Shown in pieces: positions 42,421 to 50,746 of a stretch of DNA of 64,000 bases. Location of the stretch: NCBI RefSeq assembly GCF_002879645.1, contig NZ_PNRE01000003.1:1-64000 (forward strand), written 5' to 3'. The DNA comes from Halomonas heilongjiangensis (GTDB taxonomy: Bacteria > Pseudomonadota > Gammaproteobacteria > Pseudomonadales > Halomonadaceae). Position 1 is the first letter of the stretch; every line of letters starts with the position of its first letter. The notes beneath the pieces are model-generated. The model searched no databases and had not been told where the DNA came from. It was given only the letters and a program-made list of their open reading frames with translations. The position numbers and the translations under genes were made by a program.

Positions 42421-43890
42421 TCAATCCCCGGGGCCACACTCCATGCAACGCTCGGTGATCGCCGGGCCAAGCTGCAGGCTGGCGTTCAGGTCGCGCAGGG
42501 CAGTACGCAGCCCTTCCTCGAGAACCGGGTGATAGAAGGGCATCTCGAGCATGCGGCTCACGCTCAAGTGCTGTTCCAGCGACCAGGCGAGCAGGTGCGC
42601 CATGTGCTCGATGCGCGGGCCGAACAGCTCGGCGCCGAGGAACTGCCCCGAGCCGTGCTCGGCGTAGAGGCGTATCATGCCGCGGTGCTGGCCCATCACC
42701 ACGGCACGCCCCTGGTCCTCGAAGGAGGCCTCTCCCGTGGCGATGCAGTCGCAGCCCCCGTAGCGCTGCTCGAGTTCGGCTCGGCTGGCGCCGACCGTGG
42801 CCATTTGCGGGTCGGTGAAGACGATGGCCAGCGCGACGTTGCGCTGGCCGGCGCGCAGTGCCGGGTAGCGCCCCGCGTTGCCACCGGCGATGCGCCCCTG
42901 GGCATTGGCCTCGTGCAGCAGCGGCAGTTCCTGGCTGGCGTCGCCGGCGATGAACACATGGCTCGGGCCGTCGTCGGCGTTGCGGCACTGCATGGTGAAG
43001 CGGTTGTAGTGCGGCACGCCCTGGTCATCCAGCGCCAGGCCGGCCTGGTCCAGGTCGAGCCCGTCGACATTGGGGCGCCGGCCGGTGGCGGCGAGCAGGT
43101 AGTCGAAGCGCTCGGTGAGGCGCGCGCCGCTGTGGCGTTCGAGGAAGGTGACCACGACCTGGTCGCCGTCGCGTTCGATGGCTTCCACCTTGGCATCCGG
43201 GTCGACGTAGAAGCTCTCGTTGAAGGTGCGGTCGGCATAGTCGCGCAGGGTCTCGTCCCGGAACGGGCCGAGGGCGCCGCCGACGCCGAAGACGCGCAGG
43301 CGCGTCCCCAGGCGGTGCAGGGCCTGGCCGAGTTCCAGGCCGATCACCCCGGGGCCGAATACGGCCACCGACGCCGGCAGGTCGTGCCACTCGAACACAT
43401 CGTCGTTGACGACCAGCCGATCGCCCGCCGCCTCGAAGAAACCGGGCCAACTGGGGCGTGCGCCGGTGGCGATGACGATGTTGCGCGCCTCGAGGCGGGT
43501 GTGATCGCCGACGATCAGGGTGTGCGGGGCCGCGAAGCGGGCATGGCCTTGCAGGAGGTTGGCCGCGCCGATTCGCTGCATCGACTCGAGGACGCGACTG
43601 ACGAAGCCGTCGCGCTCATGCTTGATGCGCGCCATGACGGCACGGCCGTCGATCTCTATTTCGCCGCGCACCCTGACACCGAAACCATGGGCGTCGCGGG
43701 CATGATGGGCGGCCTCGGCGGCGGCGATCAGCAGCTTCGAGGGCATGCAGCCCACCCGCGCACAGGTGGTGCCGTATTCGTCGCCCTCGATCAGCACCAC
43801 GCTGTCGGACTGCTTGCTGGCGGCGTGCCAGGCGCTCAGGCCGGCGCTGCCGGCCCCGATGATGGCGACATCGACGTCACGTTCGTGCAT
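42421..43890 (-). CDS. FAD-dependent dihydrolipoyl dehydrogenase-like disulfide reductase
   Basis: 489 residues. FAD motif VAIIGAGSAGLSAWHAASKQ, redox-active disulfide GTTCARVGCMPSKLLIAAAE, second Rossmann VAVFGPGVIGLELGQALHRL, FIAGDASQELPLLHEANAQG, and the C-terminal active-site base region PFYHPVLEEGLRTAL. It belongs to the Lpd/Gor/MerA superfamily; the closest recollection is Lpd-like proteins outside PDH operons, annotated as dihydrolipoyl dehydrogenase. GGAGGAGATCACG precedes the ATG at 43890. A Cys pair in the last residues (ERCMECGPGD) may take part in metal or disulfide chemistry. Divergent from dbpA. Confidence 0.88.
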   Translation of the reverse strand: MHERDVDVAIIGAGSAGLSAWHAASKQSDSVVLIEGDEYGTTCARVGCMPSKLLIAAAEAAHHARDAHGFGVRVRGEIEIDGRAVMARIKHERDGFVSRVLESMQRIGAANLLQGHARFAAPHTLIVGDHTRLEARNIVIATGARPSWPGFFEAAGDRLVVNDDVFEWHDLPASVAVFGPGVIGLELGQALHRLGTRLRVFGVGGALGPFRDETLRDYADRTFNESFYVDPDAKVEAIERDGDQVVVTFLERHSGARLTERFDYLLAATGRRPNVDGLDLDQAGLALDDQGVPHYNRFTMQCRNADDGPSHVFIAGDASQELPLLHEANAQGRIAGGNAGRYPALRAGQRNVALAIVFTDPQMATVGASRAELEQRYGGCDCIATGEASFEDQGRAVVMGQHRGMIRLYAEHGSGQFLGAELFGPRIEHMAHLLAWSLEQHLSVSRMLEMPFYHPVLEEGLRTALRDLNASLQLGPAITERCMECGPGD

Positions 43891-44106
43891 CGTGATCTCC
43901 TCCGGGGAAGTGGCGGCCACCGGCCGCGGGCCTCGACTCGCTTCACTATGGCACAGCCTGTCCCGCCACCCGATATTTCGGCATTCCCCGGCCCTTTCTG
44001 TTATCCTGCCCGGCTTCCCTTGCCATTCCCTCGACTCTCGCCTCCTGGCTCCCGCCATCGCTCGCTTGTCGCCCCGGCTCCCGTCCTCCATCGCAGGTCC
44101 ATTTCC

Positions 44107-45507
44107 GTGTCCGATCCCTTGCCCGACTCTTCCTTTGCTTCCCTGGCGCTGGCGCCGGAGCTGCTGGTCAACCTCGACTCGCTCGGCTACCACGCCATGA
44201 CCCCGATCCAGGCCGAGAGCCTGCCGTTGATGCTGGCGGGACGCGACGTGATCGCCCAGGCCAGGACCGGCTCTGGCAAGACCGCGGCCTTCGGCCTCGG
44301 GCTGCTCTCGCGGCTCGCGGTGGCAAGCTTCCGGGTGCAGGCGCTGGTGCTGTGCCCGACCCGCGAGCTGGCCGACCAGGTGGCCGGCGAGCTCCGCCGG
44401 CTGGCGCGCACCCTGCCCAACGTCAAGGTGCTGACCCTGTGCGGCGGGGCGCCCTTCGGCCCGCAGCTCGCCTCGCTGGCCCATGGGGCGCATGTGGTGG
44501 TCGGCACGCCGGGCCGGGTGGAGGAGCACCTGCGCAAGGGCTCGCTGACCCTGGCGGCGCTCGAGACCCTGGTGCTCGACGAGGCCGATCGCATGCTCGA
44601 CATGGGCTTCCAGGCGTCGATGGAGGCGATCGTCGCCGAGACGCCGGCGAGCCGGCAGACCTGGCTGTTCAGCGCGACCTATGCGGCAGGCATCAAGCCG
44701 ATCGCCGAGGGCCTGATGCGCGCGCCGGCCTTGGTGGAGATCGCCGAGGTCCACGATGCCACCAGCATTCGCCAGCACGTCTATCGGGTGGCGGACGAGG
44801 CGGCACGCTTCGAGGCCCTGCGCCGGCTGCTGCTGCACCATCGGCCCGAGTCCAGCGTGGTATTCTGCAACACCCGGCGCGAGACCCGGGAAGTTGCCGA
44901 GGCCCTCGGCGAGGCGGGCTTCAGTGCCCTGGCACTGCATGGCGATCTGGAGCAGCGCGACCGCGACCGCATCCTGGTGCTGTTCGCCAACCGCAGCGCG
45001 TCGATCCTGGTGGCCACCGACGTGGCGGCGCGCGGGCTGGATATCGAGTCCCTGGACGCGGTGTTCAACTACCAGATCGCCCGCGATCTCGAGGTCCATG
45101 TGCACCGCATCGGGCGCACCGGCCGGGCCGGCGGCTCCGGCGTGGCCTGCACCCTGGTCACCGAGCAGGAGGCGTACCGGCTGGATCGGCTCGGCGAGTT
45201 CCTCGGTGAGGACCTCGAGGAGGCGCCGCTGCCGGGGCGTGCCGTGCTCGGGCGGGACCCGCTCATCCCGCCCATGGCCACGCTGCAACTCGACGGCGGC
45301 AAGAAGCAGAAGGTGCGCCCCGGCGATATCCTCGGCGCCCTGACCGGCGAGGCGGGATTGCGGGGCGACCAGGTGGGCAGGATCAAGGTGCTCGAGCGCA
45401 GCGCCTACGTGGCCGTGCAGCGCGAGGTCGCCAAGGTGGCCCTCGCCCAGCTGAGCGCGGGTAAACTCAAGGGGCGCTCGTTTCGCGCCCGGCGCGTCAG
45501 CCGCTGA
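44107..45507 (+). CDS. dbpA: ATP-dependent RNA helicase DbpA
   Basis: 466 residues, GTG start at 44107 (VSDPLPDSSFASLALAPELL); no Shine-Dalgarno is obvious. Q motif MTPIQAESLPL, motif I ARTGSGKTAAF, Ia LCPTRELADQ, II VLDEADRMLDMGF, III LFSATYAAGI, V LVATDVAARGLD, VI VHRIGRTGRAG. The C-terminal DbpA/CsdA RNA-binding domain (RPGDILGALTGEAGLRGDQV) targets hairpin 92 of 23S rRNA in E. coli, so it acts in 50S assembly. It is followed 15 bp later by the RIO kinase gene, probably co-transcribed. Confidence 0.93.
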   Translation: MSDPLPDSSFASLALAPELLVNLDSLGYHAMTPIQAESLPLMLAGRDVIAQARTGSGKTAAFGLGLLSRLAVASFRVQALVLCPTRELADQVAGELRRLARTLPNVKVLTLCGGAPFGPQLASLAHGAHVVVGTPGRVEEHLRKGSLTLAALETLVLDEADRMLDMGFQASMEAIVAETPASRQTWLFSATYAAGIKPIAEGLMRAPALVEIAEVHDATSIRQHVYRVADEAARFEALRRLLLHHRPESSVVFCNTRRETREVAEALGEAGFSALALHGDLEQRDRDRILVLFANRSASILVATDVAARGLDIESLDAVFNYQIARDLEVHVHRIGRTGRAGGSGVACTLVTEQEAYRLDRLGEFLGEDLEEAPLPGRAVLGRDPLIPPMATLQLDGGKKQKVRPGDILGALTGEAGLRGDQVGRIKVLERSAYVAVQREVAKVALAQLSAGKLKGRSFRARRVSR

Positions 45508-45522
45508 CGGGAAAGGGGGAAC

Positions 45523-46425
45523 ATGAAGATACCCAGACGATTGCAGCCGCTGGTCGATGACGGCCTGATCGACGAGGTCGTGACCCAGTTGATGAGCGGC
45601 AAGGAAGCGCAGGTCTATGTGGTGCGCTCGGGCGGCGAGCTGCGCTGTGCCAAGGTCTTCAAGGAGGCCAGGCAGCGCAGCTTCAAGCAGGCGGTGCAGT
45701 ACCAGGAAGGCCGCAAGGAGCGCAACAGTCGCCGCGCCCGGGCGATGGCCAAGAAGACGCGCTATGGCCAGAAGGAGCAGGAACAGGCCTGGCTGAATGC
45801 CGAGGTCGATGCCCTCTACCGCCTGGCGAGCGCCGGGGTGCGGGTACCCAGGCCCTACGGCTTCGTCGACGGCGTGCTGCTGATGGAGTTGATCGGCGAC
45901 GCCGAGGGCTTTGCCGCCCCACGGCTGGATGACGTCACCCTCGGCGCCGAAGAGGCCCGCGGACACCACGCCCGGGTGATCGGCGAGGTGGTGCGCATGC
46001 TGTGTGCCGGCCTGGTGCACGGCGACCTGTCCGAGTTCAACGTGCTGCTCGATGAGCGGGGGCCGGTGATCATCGACCTGCCCCAGGCGGTGGATGCCGC
46101 GGGCAACAACAGTGCGGCGATGATGCTCGAGCGCGACGTCGACAACATGCGGGCCTACTTCGGCCGCTTCGCGCCGGAGCTGCTCGAGACCGATTACGCC
46201 AAGGAGATCTGGGCGCTCTACGAGGCGGGCGAGCTGCACCCGGAGAGCCGGCTGACCGGCTGCTTCGCCCACGACACCGCGCCCGTGGATGTCGATGACC
46301 TGATGACCGTGATCGACGACGTGCGCGAGGAGGAGGCCCACCGCCAGGCGGCCCGCCACCGCGGCGACGAGCCCGGGGTCGAGGAGGCCGCCGAGGAGTG
46401 GCGGGAGTCCCGGCGGGAGTGTTGA
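45523..46425 (+). CDS. RIO-family protein kinase (PA4780-type)
   Basis: 300 residues. MKIPRRLQPLVDDGLIDEVV, the atypical nucleotide loop SGKEAQVYVVRSGGELRCAK, the catalytic loop LVHGDLSEFNVLLDERG and the metal-binding IDLPQAVDAAGNN that replaces DFG in RIO kinases. The last 45 residues are Glu/Arg-rich. Eukaryotic and archaeal RIO proteins act in ribosome maturation; pairing with dbpA, another ribosome assembly factor, fits that idea in this bacterium (inference). GGGGGAAC precedes the start. Confidence 0.9.
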   Translation: MKIPRRLQPLVDDGLIDEVVTQLMSGKEAQVYVVRSGGELRCAKVFKEARQRSFKQAVQYQEGRKERNSRRARAMAKKTRYGQKEQEQAWLNAEVDALYRLASAGVRVPRPYGFVDGVLLMELIGDAEGFAAPRLDDVTLGAEEARGHHARVIGEVVRMLCAGLVHGDLSEFNVLLDERGPVIIDLPQAVDAAGNNSAAMMLERDVDNMRAYFGRFAPELLETDYAKEIWALYEAGELHPESRLTGCFAHDTAPVDVDDLMTVIDDVREEEAHRQAARHRGDEPGVEEAAEEWRESRREC

Positions 46426-46449
46426 GCCCGGCGGCATTGCCGCGGGGCA

Positions 46450-48096
46450 TCACGGTGGATGCTGCGGAGCATCCGCCAGCTCGGGCGGCAATGGCCGCCT
46501 GCCCAGGATCAGGTCCGCTGCCTTCTCCCCGATCATCAAGGTCGCCGCATTGGTATTCGCCGCCGGCATCGTCGGCATGATGGAGGCGTCGGCGACACGC
46601 AGCCCCTGCATGCCGTGGACTCTCAGGTGGTCGTCGACCACGCTGTCCGCCCGTTCGGCTGGCCCCATGCGGCAGGTGCCGATGGGGTGGTAGGTGGTGT
46701 TGCCGGTCCGGCGAGCGTGGTCGAGCAGCTCGGCATCGCTCTGCACAGGGTCGCCGGGCCAGATTTCCCGCTCGACATGATGGGCAAACGGCAGGCTGGC
46801 GGCGAGACGTCGGCCGAGGCGCATGGCCGCGAGGATGGCCTGGCGATCCTCTTCCTCTGCCAGGTAGTTCGGCTGCAACTCCGGCGCCGCCAAGGGGTCG
46901 GCGGACAGGGCGCGAACATGCCCCCGGCTGGCCGGGCGTTGCTGCCAGCATGCGATGGTCGCACCGGGAAACCGGTCCAGTCCGCTCCAGATGCCCGCCG
47001 GATAGCTGGCGGGCGTGAAGGAGACCTGGATATCGCCCACCTCCAGCGCCTCGTCGGATTTCCCGAAGCAGTAGACCAGCGTCGGCGTCAGGGCCAGGAC
47101 CCCGCGTCGCGTGAAGGCGTAGCGGGCGACTTCCTTCACCAGCCCGAGCCCACGCACGCGCTCGTTGATGGTTTCGATACCGCGGATGCGCATCACTAAG
47201 CGTGCGGCATAGTGGTCGCGCAGGTTCTCGCCGACGCCGGGGAGGGCGTGCACCAGGGGAATGCCGAGGGCCTGTAGCCGGGCCGGAGCCCCGAGACCCG
47301 ACAGCTGCAGCAGGTGCGGTGATGCGATGGCGCCGCCACAGAGGATCACCTCCCGGTTCGCGAGCACCACTTCATCACGGCCGCCCCGCCGGTAGCGCAC
47401 ACCGATGGCACGCTTGCCCGCGAAGACGATCTGCAGCACCCGGGCACGCGTCCGGACCTCCGTGTTGCCGCGTTTCATCGCCGGATAGAGGAAGGCCCGT
47501 GCGGGACTGACCCGGCGCCCCCGATGGATGCTGCGCTGAACGTAAGCGACGCCCTCCTGTGACGCGCCGTTATAGTCGGGATTGCGTGGAATGCCGAGTG
47601 ACTCCGCGCCATCCATGAAGGCATCACAGAGCGGGTCGGCCTGATCGATGTCGGTAATGCTGAAGGGGCCGCTACGCCCACGATAGCGATCATCACCGTT
47701 GCCGATACGCCGTTCGCAGCGCTTGAAGTACGGCAGCACCTCCGCATAGCTCCAGCCGCGATTGCCCAGGGCCGCCCAGGTGTCGAAGTCCGTGCGGTGC
47801 CCTCGGGTATAGACATGCCCGTTGATCGCTCCCGACCCGCCGAGCGTCTTCCCCCGCGACTGGACGAGGCTGCGCCCGGCCGTTCCCCAACTGGGCGCCG
47901 TCTGGTACATCCAGTTGAGGCGGGGATTGTCGAGGAGATGCACCACGGCGGCCGGGACGTGGATGTAGGGGCTGCGGTCCGGTGGGCCGGCCTCGAGCAC
48001 GCAGACCGTGCCCTGGCCCGCTTCCGACAGCCGGCCGGCGACCACCGAGCCGGCGCTGCCTGCGCCGATGACGATGTAGTCGAAACGATCCGTCAT
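46450..48096 (-). CDS. GMC-family FAD oxidoreductase (choline-dehydrogenase-like)
   Basis: 548 residues. FAD motif DYIVIGAGSAGSVVAGRLSE, GGSGAINGHVYTRGHRTDFD, the GMC signature GGAIASPHLLQLSGLGAPAR, and the catalytic His/Asn: TTYHPIGTCRMGPAERADSV and PTMPAANTNAATLMIGEKAA. Oxidises an alcohol to an aldehyde. Its start overlaps the stop of the aldehyde dehydrogenase gene (ATGA at 48093-48096), so the two are translated together and should act in sequence: alcohol to aldehyde to acid. Choline is possible but the betaine genes usual nearby are absent; the TRAP island suggests another alcohol. Confidence 0.9.
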   Translation of the reverse strand: MTDRFDYIVIGAGSAGSVVAGRLSEAGQGTVCVLEAGPPDRSPYIHVPAAVVHLLDNPRLNWMYQTAPSWGTAGRSLVQSRGKTLGGSGAINGHVYTRGHRTDFDTWAALGNRGWSYAEVLPYFKRCERRIGNGDDRYRGRSGPFSITDIDQADPLCDAFMDGAESLGIPRNPDYNGASQEGVAYVQRSIHRGRRVSPARAFLYPAMKRGNTEVRTRARVLQIVFAGKRAIGVRYRRGGRDEVVLANREVILCGGAIASPHLLQLSGLGAPARLQALGIPLVHALPGVGENLRDHYAARLVMRIRGIETINERVRGLGLVKEVARYAFTRRGVLALTPTLVYCFGKSDEALEVGDIQVSFTPASYPAGIWSGLDRFPGATIACWQQRPASRGHVRALSADPLAAPELQPNYLAEEEDRQAILAAMRLGRRLAASLPFAHHVEREIWPGDPVQSDAELLDHARRTGNTTYHPIGTCRMGPAERADSVVDDHLRVHGMQGLRVADASIMPTMPAANTNAATLMIGEKAADLILGRRPLPPELADAPQHPP

Positions 48097-49553
48097 GGCG
48101 ACAGGCGGATGCCGACATTCTTGGTCTGCACGTAGCCGAGCAGGGCTTCCTGCCCCTTTTCCCGGCCATACCCGGAGCGTTTGGTGCCGCCGAAGGGAGT
48201 CTCCACGCCACCGGTCCACCAGTCATTGACATAGACCTGGCCAGCCACCAGGCGGTCGGCCGTCCAGTGGGCCAGCCTCAGGTCGTTGGTGTAGACCCCG
48301 GCGGCCAGGCCATAGTCGGTACCGTTGGCAATGGCGATGGCCTCGTCCGGGGTGTCGAAGGGCAGGACCACGAGCACCGGGCCGAAGAACTCCTCCCGGG
48401 CGATCCGCATCTCGGGACGCACCCCGCTGAAGAGGGTGGGGGCCATGAAATGTCCCGGCCTGCCGGCCAGGCGCGATCCCCCCGTGACCAGCGTCGCGCC
48501 TTCCTCGACCCCGACGCGGCAGAGCGACTCGACCCGATCGAGCTGCCGCGCGGAGATCAGGGGCCCCATGTCGCAGCCGTCGATGCCGGGGCCGATGGTA
48601 CGGGTTTCGGCCTCTCCCTTGAGCCGTGCCACCAGGTCGTCATGGATCGAGCGGTGCACGATCAGGCGAGAACCGGCCGAGCAGATCTGTCCGGCATGAT
48701 GGAAGATGGCCCGCGCGGCGCTTTTCGCCACCCGGTCCAGGTCCGCGTCCGGATAGACGATCCCGCCCGACTTGCCGCCCAGTTCCATGATGCACGGAAT
48801 GATCCGCTCCGAAGCGGCCCGCAGCACGCTCCTGCCTGTCTCGACGGAGCCGGTGAAGACGATGTGGTCGATATCGCCATGCGCGACCAGCGCTGCGCCG
48901 GTGTCATGCCCGTAGCCGCAGAGGATATTGACGGCCCCCTTGGGTACCCCCGCCCGCTCGCACGCTTCGGCAAACAGGAACAGGCTCAACGGAGAGTCCT
49001 CCGGTGACTTGAGGACGACCGTATTTCCCGTCAGGAGGGCGCAGGTGATGGAACGTGCACCCACGGGCAGCGGTCCGTTCCATGGCACGATCTGAGCCGA
49101 GACGCCGAACGGCATGTGGGTGGTGTAGTCGAGCACCCCCTCGCCGAGCGGGATCTGCCGCCCCTCCAGCTTGTCGGCCATGCCGGCGTAGTAGCTCAGG
49201 TAACGCCGGGTCAGGGCGATGTCGGCATGGCCGGCGGCCATGGTCTTGCCATTGTCGAAACACTCCACGGTGGCGATGTCATCGGCCAGTTCATCGAGCT
49301 GTCGCGCTACTTCCAGCATCATCTCGCCGCGCTGGTGAGGGCGCATGGCCGCCAGGGCCCGGCTGTCGAAACAGCGGCGGGCTGCCGCCACGGCCTGATC
49401 CACATCGGCGGGCATGGCGCGGGCGACCTCGGCAATGGGGGCGCCGGTCGCGGGATCGGTAACGACGATACGCTCGTTACCGGTGCCATCGACCCACTCG
49501 CCACCGATGAAATTCTTCCAATATGGCCTGATGCTGGTCACTGTGTCCCCCAT
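48093..49553 (-). CDS. NAD(P)-dependent aldehyde dehydrogenase
   Basis: 486 residues from the ATG at 49553 (MGDTVTSIRPYWKNFIGGEW); an in-frame ATG at 49592 would add 13. Motifs: VPWNGPLPVGARSITCALLT, general base IMELGGKSGGIVYPDADLDR, catalytic Cys in GQICSAGSRLIVHRSIHDDL, and FFGPVLVVLPFDTPDEAIAI. Standard ALDH fold with broad specificity. First gene of a coupled operon with the GMC oxidoreductase. Divergent from a LysR regulator (start 49761). A hairpin (49555-49573) sits immediately before the chosen start. Confidence 0.9.
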   Translation of the reverse strand: MGDTVTSIRPYWKNFIGGEWVDGTGNERIVVTDPATGAPIAEVARAMPADVDQAVAAARRCFDSRALAAMRPHQRGEMMLEVARQLDELADDIATVECFDNGKTMAAGHADIALTRRYLSYYAGMADKLEGRQIPLGEGVLDYTTHMPFGVSAQIVPWNGPLPVGARSITCALLTGNTVVLKSPEDSPLSLFLFAEACERAGVPKGAVNILCGYGHDTGAALVAHGDIDHIVFTGSVETGRSVLRAASERIIPCIMELGGKSGGIVYPDADLDRVAKSAARAIFHHAGQICSAGSRLIVHRSIHDDLVARLKGEAETRTIGPGIDGCDMGPLISARQLDRVESLCRVGVEEGATLVTGGSRLAGRPGHFMAPTLFSGVRPEMRIAREEFFGPVLVVLPFDTPDEAIAIANGTDYGLAAGVYTNDLRLAHWTADRLVAGQVYVNDWWTGGVETPFGGTKRSGYGREKGQEALLGYVQTKNVGIRLSP

Positions 49554-49554
49554 G

Positions 49555-49573
49555 GTGCCGGGCTTCCCGGCAC
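49555..49573. promoter_or_regulatory. Hairpin at the ALDH start
   Basis: Perfect 8-bp stem GTGCCGGG / CCCGGCAC, loop CTT, immediately before the ATG at 49553. In mRNA it would cover that start's ribosome binding site, or lie inside the coding region if the upstream ATG is used. Confidence 0.4.
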
Positions 49574-49719
49574 GGTTCTCGACTCTCGTCATTCCGCCAT
49601 CATTACGAGTCTGGCAACGCTTGGCGAATGCCGGTTCAGGATCAATCTATGCCTGATTTGCATGCTCGTGCGGGGAAGGTCATTATTTCGTTATAAATGG
49701 ACCGGGGCGGCCGGAGTTG

Positions 49720-49755
49720 TTGTTGGAATCATTGTTGGAATCGTTGCGGGAACCG
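49720..49755. repeat. 12-bp tandem repeat before the LysR start
   Basis: Three units: TTGTTGGAATCA, TTGTTGGAATCG, TTGCGGGAACCG, followed by TTGCG and the ATG at 49761. In frame with the LysR gene they encode a Gly-Ile-Val-rich hydrophobic run. Confidence 0.85.
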
Positions 49756-49760
49756 TTGCG

Positions 49761-50675
49761 ATGGAAATCAAGTGGCTGATGGACTTCCTGTCCCTGGCGG
49801 ATACGGGAAACTTCTCGCGTTCGGCTGAGGCGCGTGCCACGACCCAGCCCGCCTTCAGCCGCCGCATCAAGGCCCTGGAAGAGTGGGTGGGGGCGTCGCT
49901 GTTCGACCGCAGCAAGCAGCCCATCACGCTGACGCCGGCGGGTGAACGTTTCCACCCGGTTGCCGAGGGCGTGCTGCGCCGCCTGTTCCAGGCGCGCGAC
50001 GAGATTCGCCAGCTGGGGCAGACGACCGAGAACACCATCACGTTCTCGTCCACCCACAGCCTGTCATTGACCTTCTTCCCCGACTGGATCCGCCACATTG
50101 AGGAGCAGGTCGGGGTGCTGCTGATCCGGCTGGACTCCAATCAGGTAGGCAACTGCGTTCAGGCGCTGTTGCGCGGCGACTGCCATTTCATGATGTGCCA
50201 CACCCACCCCTCGGTGGATATTCCGCTGCCCGAGGAGCGTTACCAGTCGGTCAAGGTCGGCGAGGACCGGCTGCTGCCGGTCTCCGCACCGGACGAACAC
50301 GGCCAGCCGTCGCAGTTGCTGCCAGGGTCGGAGACCAATCCCCTCTCGTATCTGGCCTATGCGGAAACCTCCGCCATCGGGCGCGCGGTGGATTTCATGC
50401 TGGCCCACCATCCCGCCCGACCCGTCATGAAACGCGTCTTCGAGACCCACCTGGCGGCCGTGTTGAAGACCATGGCGCGTGACGGGCGCGGCCTCGCCTG
50501 GCTACCCGAGAACCAGATCCTCTCGGAGCTGGAAACCGGCAGCCTGCTGGTATCGGGAGACCCCTCCTGGTGTATCCCCGTCGACATCCGGGTGTTTCGC
50601 TCCCGGGACCCCCTCCCCCACGCTGCGGAAGCGTTCTGGGCGACGCTTGGCGATACCGCTGCGGCATCGGGCTAG
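49761..50675 (+). CDS. LysR-family regulator of the catabolic island
   Basis: 304 residues from the ATG at 49761, preceded by GGGAACC. HTH region MEIKWLMDFLSLADTGNFSR, SAEARATTQPAFSRRIKALE, then an effector domain (NTITFSSTHSLSLTFFPDWI). It is divergent from the ALDH-GMC operon and co-directional with the M81 hydrolase, so it may control both. The frame is open upstream to an ATG at 49662, giving a 33-residue extension with a 19-residue hydrophobic stretch; I prefer the shorter form because an N-terminal anchor would put the HTH outside. Confidence 0.9.
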   Translation: MEIKWLMDFLSLADTGNFSRSAEARATTQPAFSRRIKALEEWVGASLFDRSKQPITLTPAGERFHPVAEGVLRRLFQARDEIRQLGQTTENTITFSSTHSLSLTFFPDWIRHIEEQVGVLLIRLDSNQVGNCVQALLRGDCHFMMCHTHPSVDIPLPEERYQSVKVGEDRLLPVSAPDEHGQPSQLLPGSETNPLSYLAYAETSAIGRAVDFMLAHHPARPVMKRVFETHLAAVLKTMARDGRGLAWLPENQILSELETGSLLVSGDPSWCIPVDIRVFRSRDPLPHAAEAFWATLGDTAAASG

Positions 50676-50746
50676 GCCGAGCTTGCATTGGGCCCCGGGG
50701 AGTACGCCATGTAAGGTCTAATCTCCATGAGTCGGGGGGCGAGCAG

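Noticed and set aside
42412-44106. Open plus-strand frame extending dbpA by more than 500 codons upstream
   Set aside because: It is antisense to the disulfide reductase, which has all its motifs; DbpA starts at its Q-motif region, so the GTG at 44107 is preferred.
43891-46437. Minus-strand frame running through dbpA and the RIO kinase into the reductase
   Set aside because: High-GC antisense frame; the plus strand carries complete helicase and kinase motifs.
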